Shown here piece by piece: positions 25,089 through 32,068 of a stretch of DNA of 48,099 nt; the stretch's first letter is position 1, and every line of letters starts with the position of its first letter. This DNA comes from Pseudomonas sp. QTF5. GTDB lineage: Bacteria > Pseudomonadota > Gammaproteobacteria > Pseudomonadales > Pseudomonadaceae. The stretch covers positions 4,091-52,189 of the forward strand of contig NZ_AZRW02000045.1 in the NCBI RefSeq assembly GCF_000512695.2. The letters run 5' to 3'. The translations under genes were made by a program, and so were the position numbers. The notes beneath the pieces are model-generated. The model saw only the letters and a program-made list of their open reading frames with translations. It was not told the origin of the DNA and did not search any database.

Positions 25089-25739
25089 ATGCACTACCAA
25101 ACCGTACTGTTCGACCTCGATGGCACGCTGACCGACCCGCGCGAAGGCATCACCCGCTCCATCCAGTTCGCCCTGAGCAAACTGGGGATCGATGAGCCGG
25201 ACCTGACCAGGCTTGAGCATTTCATTGGCCCGCCGTTGTTGCAGGCGTTCATGCAGTTCTACGCCTTCGACGAACCCAAGGCCTGGGAAGCGGTGAACTT
25301 CTATCGCGAGCGCTTCAAGGTCACCGGCCTGTATGAGAACCGCGTGTTCGACGGCGTCACGCCGCTGCTGGAAACCCTCGGTGGGCAAGGGCGACAGCTG
25401 TACATCGCGACCTCCAAGCCGTGGGTTTTCGCCCGGGAAATCGCCCGGCACTTCGACTTCGCCAAGCATTTCAAAGTGATTTACGGCAGTGAGCTGGATG
25501 GCACGCGAACCGACAAGGTCGAGCTGATTGCGCACTTGATGAGCGAAGAAGGCCTGGACCCGGCCAATACCCTGATGATCGGCGACCGTAAACACGATCT
25601 GATCGGCGCTCGCAGCAATGGACTGGACGCGGCGGCGGTGGGTTATGGGTTTGGCAGCCGAGAGGAGTTGAGCGCAGAAGCACCGGCGTATCACTTCGAA
25701 ACGCTGGAGGAGATGCATCAGGCGTTTTTGCAGCGTTAG
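25089..25739 (+). CDS. HAD family hydrolase, phosphoglycolate phosphatase-like
   Basis: Cytosolic haloacid-dehalogenase-fold phosphatase. The 216-residue form starts at the ATG at 25089 with AGGAA about seven bases upstream. Motif I is FDLDGTLTD (Asp9 nucleophile, Asp11), motif II the TSK of YIATSKPW, motif III the Lys in RTDKVEL, and motif IV MIGDRKHD. The cap is of the Gph/PpaX type. Substrate cannot be fixed from sequence; 5'-nucleotide or phosphoglycolate are likely options. Confidence 0.9.
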   Translation: MHYQTVLFDLDGTLTDPREGITRSIQFALSKLGIDEPDLTRLEHFIGPPLLQAFMQFYAFDEPKAWEAVNFYRERFKVTGLYENRVFDGVTPLLETLGGQGRQLYIATSKPWVFAREIARHFDFAKHFKVIYGSELDGTRTDKVELIAHLMSEEGLDPANTLMIGDRKHDLIGARSNGLDAAAVGYGFGSREELSAEAPAYHFETLEEMHQAFLQR

Positions 25740-25746
25740 TTGAATC

Positions 25747-25844
25747 GCCTTCGCGGGCAAGCTCGCTCCCACAGGGGATTTGTATTTTGCCAAAGGGCTT
25801 TGGCATATACCGATCTAATGTGTGCGGGCTTGCTCGCGAAGAGG
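25747..25844. repeat. REP pair in reversed arrangement
   Basis: One REP copy (25747-25776, TTCGCGGGCAAGCTCGCTCC then CACAGG) is followed by a shortened opposite copy (25820-25844, TGTGCGGGCTTGCTCGCGAA). The arms point the other way compared with the four REPINs in this window. The second copy lacks about five bases of the GGGAGCGGG core. It lies between the converging HAD and lipoprotein peptidase genes. Confidence 0.7.
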
Positions 25845-25849
25845 CCCGC

Positions 25850-26941
25850 TCAGCCACCGGAACTGGCTGATCCCGCCAACACCTTCAACGCCGCCTTACG
25901 CTCCTCAACCGGTAATGCGCCCAATTTCTCCACCGCCGCATAAAACCTCACCCAATCCCCATCGACCTGCCCGAACAGCGCGGCAAACGCCGGCACCCAT
26001 TGGTCATACAAACCAAACGGCAACAGTCGAGCATTGTTCATCGGGGTGTTGATCCAGGCGTCGTAGCGTTTATTCCCGGCCCATTGGCTGTCGCGCAGCG
26101 TCCGGTATTCACGGCGCAATTGTTCGAACTCTGCCGCTTTCCGTTTACGCATTTGCTCGGCAGGCAGCGGCAGCGTGTAAAGCCGTTCCAGCCTCTTGCG
26201 GGCGTCTAGAACCAATTGGATGAACTGGTCGCGTTGCTGCTCCAACGCTCCATTATCCGGCGGCATACCGCGGAATGCGCGCCATTGCCGAGTGCCTTCC
26301 TGTTCGACGAAGGTGGCGAAGGATTCGTTGAACTCGGTGTCGTCTTTCACATAAAAACGTTGATGGGCGAGTTCGTGAAAAATCAGCGTGGCCAACCGTT
26401 CGTCGCCCCAACCCATCATCGAGCTCATGATCGGGTCGTTGAACCAACCGAGCGTCGAATAGGCCTCGACGCCGCCGATCGACACGTCCATACCTTGCAG
26501 ACGCTGCAAGGCGGCCTCACCGCGGGCAGCGCTCTGGCTGTAATACCCGCGATAGGCGACGCAGCCAGCGATGGGGAAGCAATGGTTCTGCGGCTTCAAC
26601 GAAAACTCCGGCGTGGCAAAGACATTCCAGACTACAAACGGTCGACCGATGTCGGCGTACAGGCGGTAGCTCGGGTTGTCTGGCAGGTGCAGGTGTTGGC
26701 TGGCGAATGTCCGGGCCTTTTGTGATTGGGCCAGACGCGCGCGCAATTGCTGATCGCGGCCTGGATCTGAAATCACACTGGAAACCGGCTCCCGTGCCCG
26801 CAGCAAGTGCAGCTGACCACTGGCCAATTGGCCGTAATAGCTGATGCTGGCGCAGCCATTGAGCAACAAAAGAAACACACCCGGAAACAAAATGCGTAAA
26901 ACGCGATCAAGTAACCCAAGGCTTGGACGCGGCCTGATCAA
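25850..26941 (-). CDS. Putative aminopeptidase lipoprotein (DUF2265-like)
   Basis: Predicted outer-membrane or periplasmic lipoprotein metallopeptidase of 363 residues. A lipobox LLNGC with Cys30 follows the hydrophobic stretch ILFPGVFLLLL. The zinc motif is HELAH (189-193), followed by NESFATF with Glu206 as the likely third ligand, a gluzincin-like pattern. The family is known as putative aminopeptidase (PF10023 from memory). The frame opens with a TTG at 26941 that has AGGGA about eight bases upstream; no ATG lies before the signal, so the exact start is less certain. It is divergent from two small lipoprotein genes. Confidence 0.85.
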   Translation of the reverse strand: MIRPRPSLGLLDRVLRILFPGVFLLLLNGCASISYYGQLASGQLHLLRAREPVSSVISDPGRDQQLRARLAQSQKARTFASQHLHLPDNPSYRLYADIGRPFVVWNVFATPEFSLKPQNHCFPIAGCVAYRGYYSQSAARGEAALQRLQGMDVSIGGVEAYSTLGWFNDPIMSSMMGWGDERLATLIFHELAHQRFYVKDDTEFNESFATFVEQEGTRQWRAFRGMPPDNGALEQQRDQFIQLVLDARKRLERLYTLPLPAEQMRKRKAAEFEQLRREYRTLRDSQWAGNKRYDAWINTPMNNARLLPFGLYDQWVPAFAALFGQVDGDWVRFYAAVEKLGALPVEERKAALKVLAGSASSGG

Positions 26942-26999
26942 AATGAATCATCCCTGGAAAGTCTGCCCGCAAGACTATCCCGCCTATTGGAGCTCCGCT

Positions 27000-27416
27000 A
27001 TGCGCAAGTTGATGCTGACGGGAGGCCTGCTGATGCTGGCCGGTTGTGCTGGAGTGCCCACCCCTGATCCTTCGCAGGCATGGATCGATCTGGATTCACA
27101 GCTGGAAGACACCGCGCTGCAAGCGCTGGAAGTCGATGACAAGGCTTCGATCGATAAGCGCTACTTCGAGGTGCAGCCTGGTAGCCATGAGCTGACGGTT
27201 CGCTACTTGTTTGCAGTCCAGCCGACCAACATTGGCCCCGACGCCGAGCCGCTGTGGCGCGACTGCCAGTTGAATGTGAAATTCAAGGACTTCAACGCCG
27301 GTCAGCGGTATCAGTTGCAAGCGGGGTATATCGGCTTTCGGCCGTGGGCGAAGCTCTACGATCAACAGCGAAAAGTGATTGGGCAGGGCACCCCCGCAGG
27401 CTGCCAACGTACCTGA
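27000..27416 (+). CDS. Small lipoprotein, first of a paralogous pair
   Basis: A 138-residue predicted lipoprotein: signal MRKLMLTGGLLMLAGC with lipobox LAGC (Cys16). The ATG at 27000 has GGAG about eight bases upstream; an earlier in-frame ATG at 26943 would bury the signal. The mature part shares a pattern with the next gene: DPSQAWIDL, then RYFEVQPGSHELTVRY, then FNAGQRYQLQAGYIGFRPWAKLY. Function unknown; the PGSHEL segment resembles domains found in other envelope lipoproteins of pseudomonads. Confidence 0.82.
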   Translation: MRKLMLTGGLLMLAGCAGVPTPDPSQAWIDLDSQLEDTALQALEVDDKASIDKRYFEVQPGSHELTVRYLFAVQPTNIGPDAEPLWRDCQLNVKFKDFNAGQRYQLQAGYIGFRPWAKLYDQQRKVIGQGTPAGCQRT

Positions 27417-27456
27417 TCGGCGCTATGCTGAATAACCAGTCCTTGGGATATTCATC

Positions 27457-27876
27457 ATGCGCAGGTTGTTGCTGTTACTCGCTGCTGGCGCCTTTGTCGG
27501 TTGCGCGAGTCCGTTGCCGGCGGTCGATCCGCAGATGGCCTGGGTCGACTTCGCCACACCGAGCCCTGGCGGTAAATTGCTGATGGCCGAACGGCTGGAC
27601 AACCAGCGGCTGAGCGACGGGCGTTACTTCCAGGTCACCCCGGGTAGCCATGAGCTGAGAGTCCGTTTCGATTTTGAAGTGTTTGGCGGAGGCTCGGGTT
27701 TGATGAATGCTCCGCTGGAACGGCTGTGCTACCTGACCATCAACTACGACCATTTCGAGGCCGGCCAGCGTTACCTGCTGGAAGCGCGTTCCATAGCGTT
27801 CACTCCCAGCGCCCGGCTGTACAACGCGAAGCGGGAGATTGTCGCCGAGGATCGACTGACTAATTGCGTCATGTGA
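27457..27876 (+). CDS. Small lipoprotein, second of a paralogous pair
   Basis: A 139-residue predicted lipoprotein with signal MRRLLLLLAAGAFVGC (Cys16). It is a paralog of the gene 40 bases upstream: the segments RYFQVTPGSHELRVRF and FEAGQRYLLEARSIAFTPSARLY match in order and spacing. Both proteins keep a cysteine near the C-terminus (NCVM here, CQRT in the other). The gap is short and the pair is probably one transcript. Function unknown. Confidence 0.82.
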   Translation: MRRLLLLLAAGAFVGCASPLPAVDPQMAWVDFATPSPGGKLLMAERLDNQRLSDGRYFQVTPGSHELRVRFDFEVFGGGSGLMNAPLERLCYLTINYDHFEAGQRYLLEARSIAFTPSARLYNAKREIVAEDRLTNCVM

Positions 27877-27882
27877 GACGAA

Positions 27883-28116
27883 TCAACGGTCATTTTTTTG
27901 GTAGATGATTTTCTTGGTGCCGCCTTCGCATGAGCCGACGACCATGTTCTGATCGTGCACTTCGTCATTGGTGACGATTTCCAGGGTGTAGGACGTGACG
28001 TTATTGGCCTGGATCTTGGCTTCGATCTCGGCCTTGAGTTCCTCACAGGATTTCGGTGCCGCGAGGGCCGATGTGGCCAGCGTGCAACAGATAACTGCCA
28101 AGGCAAAACGTTTCAT
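27883..28116 (-). CDS. Secreted DUF1161 family protein
   Basis: A 77-residue secreted protein. The ATG at 28116 has GGGAG upstream and begins a clear signal peptide ending near ALA (MKRFALAVICCTLATSALA). The mature domain starts APKSCEELKAEIEAKIQ and ends VGSCEGGTKKIIYQK, with two cysteines that probably form a disulfide. A paralog is encoded at 30013. Periplasmic, function unknown. It converges on the lipoprotein pair. Confidence 0.85.
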   Translation of the reverse strand: MKRFALAVICCTLATSALAAPKSCEELKAEIEAKIQANNVTSYTLEIVTNDEVHDQNMVVGSCEGGTKKIIYQKNDR

Positions 28117-28214
28117 GGTTGAAGCTCCCTTGAGGCAGCGCGCATGGTGATGCGCTGAAGCTGCTGTCATTTATTCGACCACAGTTTCGCCGGTCAGGCT
28201 GTAATGCAGGACAA

Positions 28215-28271
28215 AAAAGATCGCAGCCTTCGGCAGTTCCTACAGGAAGCTGCCGAAGGCTGCGATCTTTT
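28215..28271. terminator. Long palindrome, probable bidirectional terminator
   Basis: AAAAGATCGCAGCCTTCGGC continues to 28236 and pairs perfectly over 22 bases with 28250-28271. The loop is 13 bases, and A and T runs flank the two sides. It follows the osmC stop on the minus strand by six bases. The sequence belongs to a dispersed palindrome class that I recognise from P. fluorescens-type genomes. Confidence 0.8.
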
Positions 28272-28277
28272 ATCGGT

Positions 28278-28709
28278 TTAGCTGATCAACGTCGCATCCA
28301 GGCTGATTTTCGCATTCAACACTTTGGAGACTGGGCAGCCTTCTTTGGCCTTGTTGCTCAGTTCCTCGAATTGCGCCTGGGTCGCCCCGGGGATTTTCGC
28401 CTTGAGAATCAGTTTTACCGCTGTGATTGCAAAGCCACCGTCTACCTGGTCCAAGGTGACTTCGGCATTGGTGTCGATACTGTCAGCCTTAAGGTTGGCC
28501 TCGCCGAGAATCATTGAAAATGCCATGGAGAAACAGCCCGCATGAGCCGCGCCGATCAACTCTTCCGGATTGGTGCCTTTACCGCCTTCGAAACGGGCCT
28601 TGAAGCCGTAGGGCGCTTCTCTGAGGACACCGGTTTCGGTGGAAATCGAGCCGATACCGGTTTTCAGATCACCTTCCCAATGAGCCGATGCCTTCTTTGT
28701 GATAGCCAT
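28278..28709 (-). CDS. osmC: Osmotically inducible peroxidase OsmC
   Basis: Thiol peroxidase that reduces organic hydroperoxides, cytosolic dimer. The 143 residues follow E. coli OsmC closely (KKASAHWEGDLKTG, GTNPEELIGAAHAGCFSMA). The peroxidatic and resolving cysteines are Cys59 (HAGCF) and Cys125 (EGCPVS). AGGAGG lies about six bases before the ATG at 28709, which rules out the longer frame. A long terminator-like palindrome follows the gene. Confidence 0.95.
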   Translation of the reverse strand: MAITKKASAHWEGDLKTGIGSISTETGVLREAPYGFKARFEGGKGTNPEELIGAAHAGCFSMAFSMILGEANLKADSIDTNAEVTLDQVDGGFAITAVKLILKAKIPGATQAQFEELSNKAKEGCPVSKVLNAKISLDATLIS

Positions 28710-28896
28710 GTCTGCCTCCTCAAGATCCGGCGCGAAACGTCGCGCCTTCGTGGTTTTCGGTTGCCAGGGTTCTGAGGATAGACCGTCAGGCAAAGTTCAC
28801 CTCATCCGATCAGTCCTCTAATTGTGTAGGAATTTGGTCTCTTCTATTGAAACTCGGGTATATGCCCTCATTGCAGAGAACACGCTTATAGACTCG

Positions 28897-28949
28897 GCAG
28901 GTTTCGTTCGTGAAAAAACCTGCTTACCCATTGGAGAAGCAGGTTCATG
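28897..28949 (+). promoter_or_regulatory. Three-arm leader before the LLM oxidoreductase
   Basis: Arm 1 GCAGGTTT (28897-28904) pairs with AAACCTGC (28916-28923). The overlapping arm 2 AACCTGCTT (28917-28925) pairs perfectly with arm 3 AAGCAGGTT (28937-28945). The second hairpin places the ribosome site GGAG (28933-28936) in its loop, one base before the ATG at 28947. The two hairpins cannot form together. This is the layout of a translational switch; what it might sense is not visible. Confidence 0.6.
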
Positions 28950-29948
28950 AAACGACTGTCTGATATCAAGTTTTCGACCCTCGATCTGGTGCCCGTTCGG
29001 GAGAACGGCAGTGCGGCCCAGTCCCTGCACAATTCCCTGGATCTGGCGCAGCACGTCGAAAAACTCGGCTACAACCGCTTCTGGGTCGCCGAGCACCACA
29101 ACATGGACGGGATCGCCAGTTCGGCGACCTCAGTTCTGCTGGGCTATCTGGCCGGTGGCACCTCGACCATTCGTGTCGGTTCGGGTGGCGTGATGCTGCC
29201 CAACCACGCGCCGCTGGTGATCGCCGAGCAGTTCGGCACCCTCGAAAGTCTGTACCCGGGACGGATCGACCTGGGCCTGGGGCGCGCGCCCGGCTCCGAT
29301 CAGATGACCGCCCGCGCCTTGCGTCGTGAGCGCTCCGGCAGCGCCGACGACTTCCCGGAAGACGTAGCCGAACTGATGCGCTACCTCGGTCCACGCACGC
29401 CGGACCAGCGGATCATTGCCATGCCGGGTACCGGCACCAACGTCCCGATCTGGTTACTGGGTTCGAGCCTGTTCAGTGCCCAACTGGCCGGTGAGCGCGG
29501 TTTGCCCTACGCCTTTGCCTCACATTTCGCACCGCGCTTCATGCATGAGGCGATTCGCGTTTACCGCAACCACTTCAAGCCTTCCGCGGTTTTGGATAAG
29601 CCTTACGTGATGCTCGGCGTGCCACTGGTGGCCGCGGATACCGATGAGCAGGCTAATTACCTGGCAACCTCAGTCTACCAGCGGATTCTCGCGTTGATGC
29701 GTGGCCAGAGCCTAGTGCAACGCCCGCCGGTGAAGACCATGGACGGCCTGTGGCTGCCCCATGAGAAAGAAGCGGTCGGTGATTTCCTTGGTCTGGCCAT
29801 GGTCGGCAGCCCGCAGAAAATCCGCGCCAAGCTGGAAGTGTTGATCGAACAGACTCAGGCCGATGAGCTGATTTTTACCTGTGACCTGTACGAACATGCC
29901 GATCGCGTGCATTCCTATGAGTTGCTGGCGCAGGTCATGAAGGGCTGA
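28947..29948 (+). CDS. LLM class flavin-dependent oxidoreductase (YhbW-like)
   Basis: Luciferase-like monooxygenase with a TIM-barrel fold, expected to use reduced FMN. The 333 residues contain the family markers RFWVAEHHNMDGIASSA, VGSGGVMLPNHAPLVIAEQF and GRIDLGLGRAPGSD. Substrate unknown. The start codon follows directly on a hairpin that holds its ribosome site in the loop, so expression may be set at translation. A terminator closes the gene at 29967. Confidence 0.92.
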   Translation: MKRLSDIKFSTLDLVPVRENGSAAQSLHNSLDLAQHVEKLGYNRFWVAEHHNMDGIASSATSVLLGYLAGGTSTIRVGSGGVMLPNHAPLVIAEQFGTLESLYPGRIDLGLGRAPGSDQMTARALRRERSGSADDFPEDVAELMRYLGPRTPDQRIIAMPGTGTNVPIWLLGSSLFSAQLAGERGLPYAFASHFAPRFMHEAIRVYRNHFKPSAVLDKPYVMLGVPLVAADTDEQANYLATSVYQRILALMRGQSLVQRPPVKTMDGLWLPHEKEAVGDFLGLAMVGSPQKIRAKLEVLIEQTQADELIFTCDLYEHADRVHSYELLAQVMKG

Positions 29949-29966
29949 GGCGCAAACAGCGCCCAC

Positions 29967-29997
29967 AAAAAAGCCGACGCCATTGCGTCGGCTTTTT
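29967..29997. terminator. Terminator after the LLM gene, probably bidirectional
   Basis: AAGCCGACGC and GCGTCGGCTT form a ten-base stem around CATT, with AAAA before and TTTT after. It lies between the end of the LLM gene and the end of the converging DUF1161 gene and can serve both. Confidence 0.92.
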
Positions 29998-30012
29998 CAT
30001 TTTCGAGGGCGG

Positions 30013-30237
30013 TCAGCCTTGTTTGTAGACGATTTGCCTGGAGCCTTTTTCACAGGTACCGACGACTTTTCCGTCAGCAGCAGCGCCTTTGTCGACGATC
30101 TCCAGTGTGTAATTGGAAACGCCCTTGGCATCCAGTTTCGCTGAGATTTCGGCTTTCAGCTCGTCGCACGACTTGCCCTGGGCAAAGGCTGTTCCCGCAA
30201 GGCTCAACAAACCTATCGCCAAAATAAACTTCTTCAT
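30013..30237 (-). CDS. Secreted DUF1161 family protein, second copy
   Basis: A 74-residue secreted protein, paralog of the one at 27883. The ATG at 30237 has GGGAG eight bases upstream; a GTG nine bases earlier is too close to that site. The signal is MKKFILAIGLLSLAGTAFA. The mature part QGKSCDELKAEISAKLDAKG and VVGTCEKGSRQIVYKQ keeps both cysteines. Periplasmic, function unknown. Confidence 0.85.
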   Translation of the reverse strand: MKKFILAIGLLSLAGTAFAQGKSCDELKAEISAKLDAKGVSNYTLEIVDKGAAADGKVVGTCEKGSRQIVYKQG

Positions 30238-30367
30238 GGGTTGCACTCCCTGGTCGGATCAATAGGGGGAGGGCATCCAGCTATCGGCCGGACGCACTCA
30301 CCACGTAGCGCTTTGCCATTCCCTATGGCATTCGGCCGGCGCGCAAGTTCAGAAGACTAGCTTAAGC

Positions 30368-30583
30368 TCAGCTACTGGCAATCCGAAATCCGACTTTGAG
30401 CGTCACCTGGAAGTGTGCCGCTTTGCCGTCCTTGATGTGTCCGCGGGTTTCGGTCACTTCAAACCATTCCATGTACTTGAGACTTTTGTTGGCTTCAGCC
30501 AGGGCGTTGTTGATGGCGTCTTCAATGCTGGTGGTGGATGAGCCAACCAGTTCGACTTTTTTGTAGGTGTGATGGTCAGTCAT
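30368..30583 (-). CDS. Dodecin, flavin-binding dodecamer
   Basis: A 71-residue protein matching dodecins, small proteins that assemble into a hollow dodecamer and bind FMN or related flavins. The sequence KKVELVGSSTTSIEDAINNA and YMEWFEVTETRGHI is typical; the Trp in MEWFEV is the residue that stacks on the flavin in the family. GGAG lies before the ATG at 30583. It is monocistronic as far as can be seen. Confidence 0.93.
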   Translation of the reverse strand: MTDHHTYKKVELVGSSTTSIEDAINNALAEANKSLKYMEWFEVTETRGHIKDGKAAHFQVTLKVGFRIASS

Positions 30584-30739
30584 GGCGTTCTCCTAAGGGT
30601 GTGAAATACAGCCTAGCAGTGATTTTTCGTATTTCTTCTGTCGGCCAATTCGAAGTGGAAGTTCAGATTTACTGCACTTTCTCGAACCCCTGAAGTCCCA
30701 ACCAACACACGCACTCATCAACAATGCAGGAGAGCCACC

Positions 30740-31066
30740 ATGGCCAACACCTCGTTACGCAAAGCCTCATTGCAAAGCATGGAAGCCGAGATCGAGAGTC
30801 TGCTGAAATCGTTGGAAAGCCTGAAGGACGACGCCTCGGACGAGTCGCGTAGAACCATTAAAACGCTGAAAAGCAACGCCGAGAACGCGCTGAAACATTC
30901 CCGCCATCTGCTCGCCGATGCCTATGAAGAGGTCAAGGTCAAAACCCGTGAAACCGGGATCGCGACACGTGACTACGCCCAGGAACACCCTTGGACTACA
31001 GCCGGCGTCGCCGTTGGTGCGCTGGGTCTTCTGGCAGCCTACCTGCTGTGCAAACGCGGTAATTAA
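30740..31066 (+). CDS. DUF883 family protein (ElaB/YgaM/YqjD-like)
   Basis: A 108-residue protein: a charged helical N-terminal part (about 1-75, probably coiled coil) and a C-terminal membrane helix (about 84-104, TTAGVAVGALGLLAAYLL) followed by CKRGN. Relatives in E. coli are tail-anchored inner-membrane proteins that bind ribosomes in stationary phase. AGGAG lies about eight bases before the ATG. Its TAA overlaps the stop codon of the converging trpI by two bases. Confidence 0.9.
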   Translation: MANTSLRKASLQSMEAEIESLLKSLESLKDDASDESRRTIKTLKSNAENALKHSRHLLADAYEEVKVKTRETGIATRDYAQEHPWTTAGVAVGALGLLAAYLLCKRGN

Positions 31067-31956
31067 GGCGCCTGGCGCAGTTCGTTTTTAAGCCATTGCG
31101 CCAATTGCCGAGCGCGGCCGTCCGCGGCGCGCTTGGGTAGCCATAACGCCAGTTGCGCCGGGGTTTCACAGAAACCCCATGGCGCAACCAGGCGACCGGC
31201 CTTCAAGTCCTCGGCCACCAGCGGCTCGGGCGCGATGGCCACACCCAGCCCGGCCACTGCCGCCTCCAGCAAGTAATACAAATGCTCGAAACCCTGACCG
31301 TACTTCAGCGCCCTGGCGTCGAGGCCGCTTTGCTGTGCCCAGCTTGGCCAGGCTTGCGGGCGTGAGGTGGTGTGCAGCAAAGGCTCAGTCAGCAGTGCGT
31401 TTGGCGGTGCGTTCTGCAGCCTTTCATGACCGATGAATCGGGGGCTCATGACCGGGCCGATGCGTTCGCTGGCCAATTCGTAGACCTGCATGTCTGTCGG
31501 CCATGGCGGTTCGGCAAACACCAGCAAGGCATCCAGGCCCGGCCGCCGTGGATCGAGATCGCCTTCGCCAGCCGACAGGTGCAAGCGCAGATCCGGCAGG
31601 TCCGCATTGAGCCGCCCCAAACGCGGAATGAACCAGCGCGCCAGCAGGCTGCCAGAGCAGCCGAGCACGAACGGCGCATCGGCGGTGCTCTGGGTCAGTT
31701 CGGCGCAAACGCTGCGCAAACGTTCGAAGGCTTCGCCGCTGGCATCGCGCAAACGAACACCGGCATCTGTGAGTTTAAGGCCGCGTCCATCCTTGATGAA
31801 CAGACTCACGCCGAGGTGTTCTTCCAGCACCTTGAGTTGTCGGCTGACCGCACCATGAGTGACGTGCAGCTGTTCGGCGGCCTGACTGACGCTGTTCAGG
31901 CGGGCAGTGGCTTCGAAGGCGCGAAGGGCGTTCAGCGGAGGAAGGTCGTGGCTCAT
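31063..31956 (-). CDS. trpI: LysR-type activator TrpI
   Basis: LysR regulator of 297 residues: N-terminal winged helix-turn-helix (LNSVSQAAEQLHVTHGAVSR, about 20-39) and C-terminal effector domain. It is divergent from trpBA, the place and orientation of TrpI in pseudomonads. There it activates trpBA in response to indoleglycerol phosphate (established for P. aeruginosa and P. putida). The start at 31956 has no strong ribosome site. The stop converges on the DUF883 gene with a two-base overlap. Confidence 0.93.
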   Translation of the reverse strand: MSHDLPPLNALRAFEATARLNSVSQAAEQLHVTHGAVSRQLKVLEEHLGVSLFIKDGRGLKLTDAGVRLRDASGEAFERLRSVCAELTQSTADAPFVLGCSGSLLARWFIPRLGRLNADLPDLRLHLSAGEGDLDPRRPGLDALLVFAEPPWPTDMQVYELASERIGPVMSPRFIGHERLQNAPPNALLTEPLLHTTSRPQAWPSWAQQSGLDARALKYGQGFEHLYYLLEAAVAGLGVAIAPEPLVAEDLKAGRLVAPWGFCETPAQLALWLPKRAADGRARQLAQWLKNELRQAP

Positions 31957-31961
31957 TGGAT

Positions 31962-31980
31962 CTGTGAGTTTTCCTGACAG
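31962..31980 (+). promoter_or_regulatory. Candidate TrpI binding site
   Basis: CTGTGAG (31962-31968) and CTGACAG (31974-31980) form a dyad with a five-base spacer and one mismatch per arm. It lies 20 bases upstream of the candidate trpB -35 and just before the trpI start. Position and symmetry fit a LysR activator site that also allows autoregulation. Confidence 0.55.
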
Positions 31981-31999
31981 GTTACGGCGATCTTATCGG

Positions 32000-32028
32000 T
32001 TTTCAGTGCGGGATGTCAGGGGTAGAGT
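32000..32028 (+). promoter_or_regulatory. Candidate trpBA promoter
   Basis: TTTTCA (32000-32005) and TAGAGT (32023-32028) are 17 bases apart. Both hexamers are weak, as expected for an activator-dependent promoter. The trpB start is about 40 bases downstream. Confidence 0.5.
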
Positions 32029-32068
32029 GAACCCCATCGTCACCTCTCGAATACAACTGGAGCGACCC

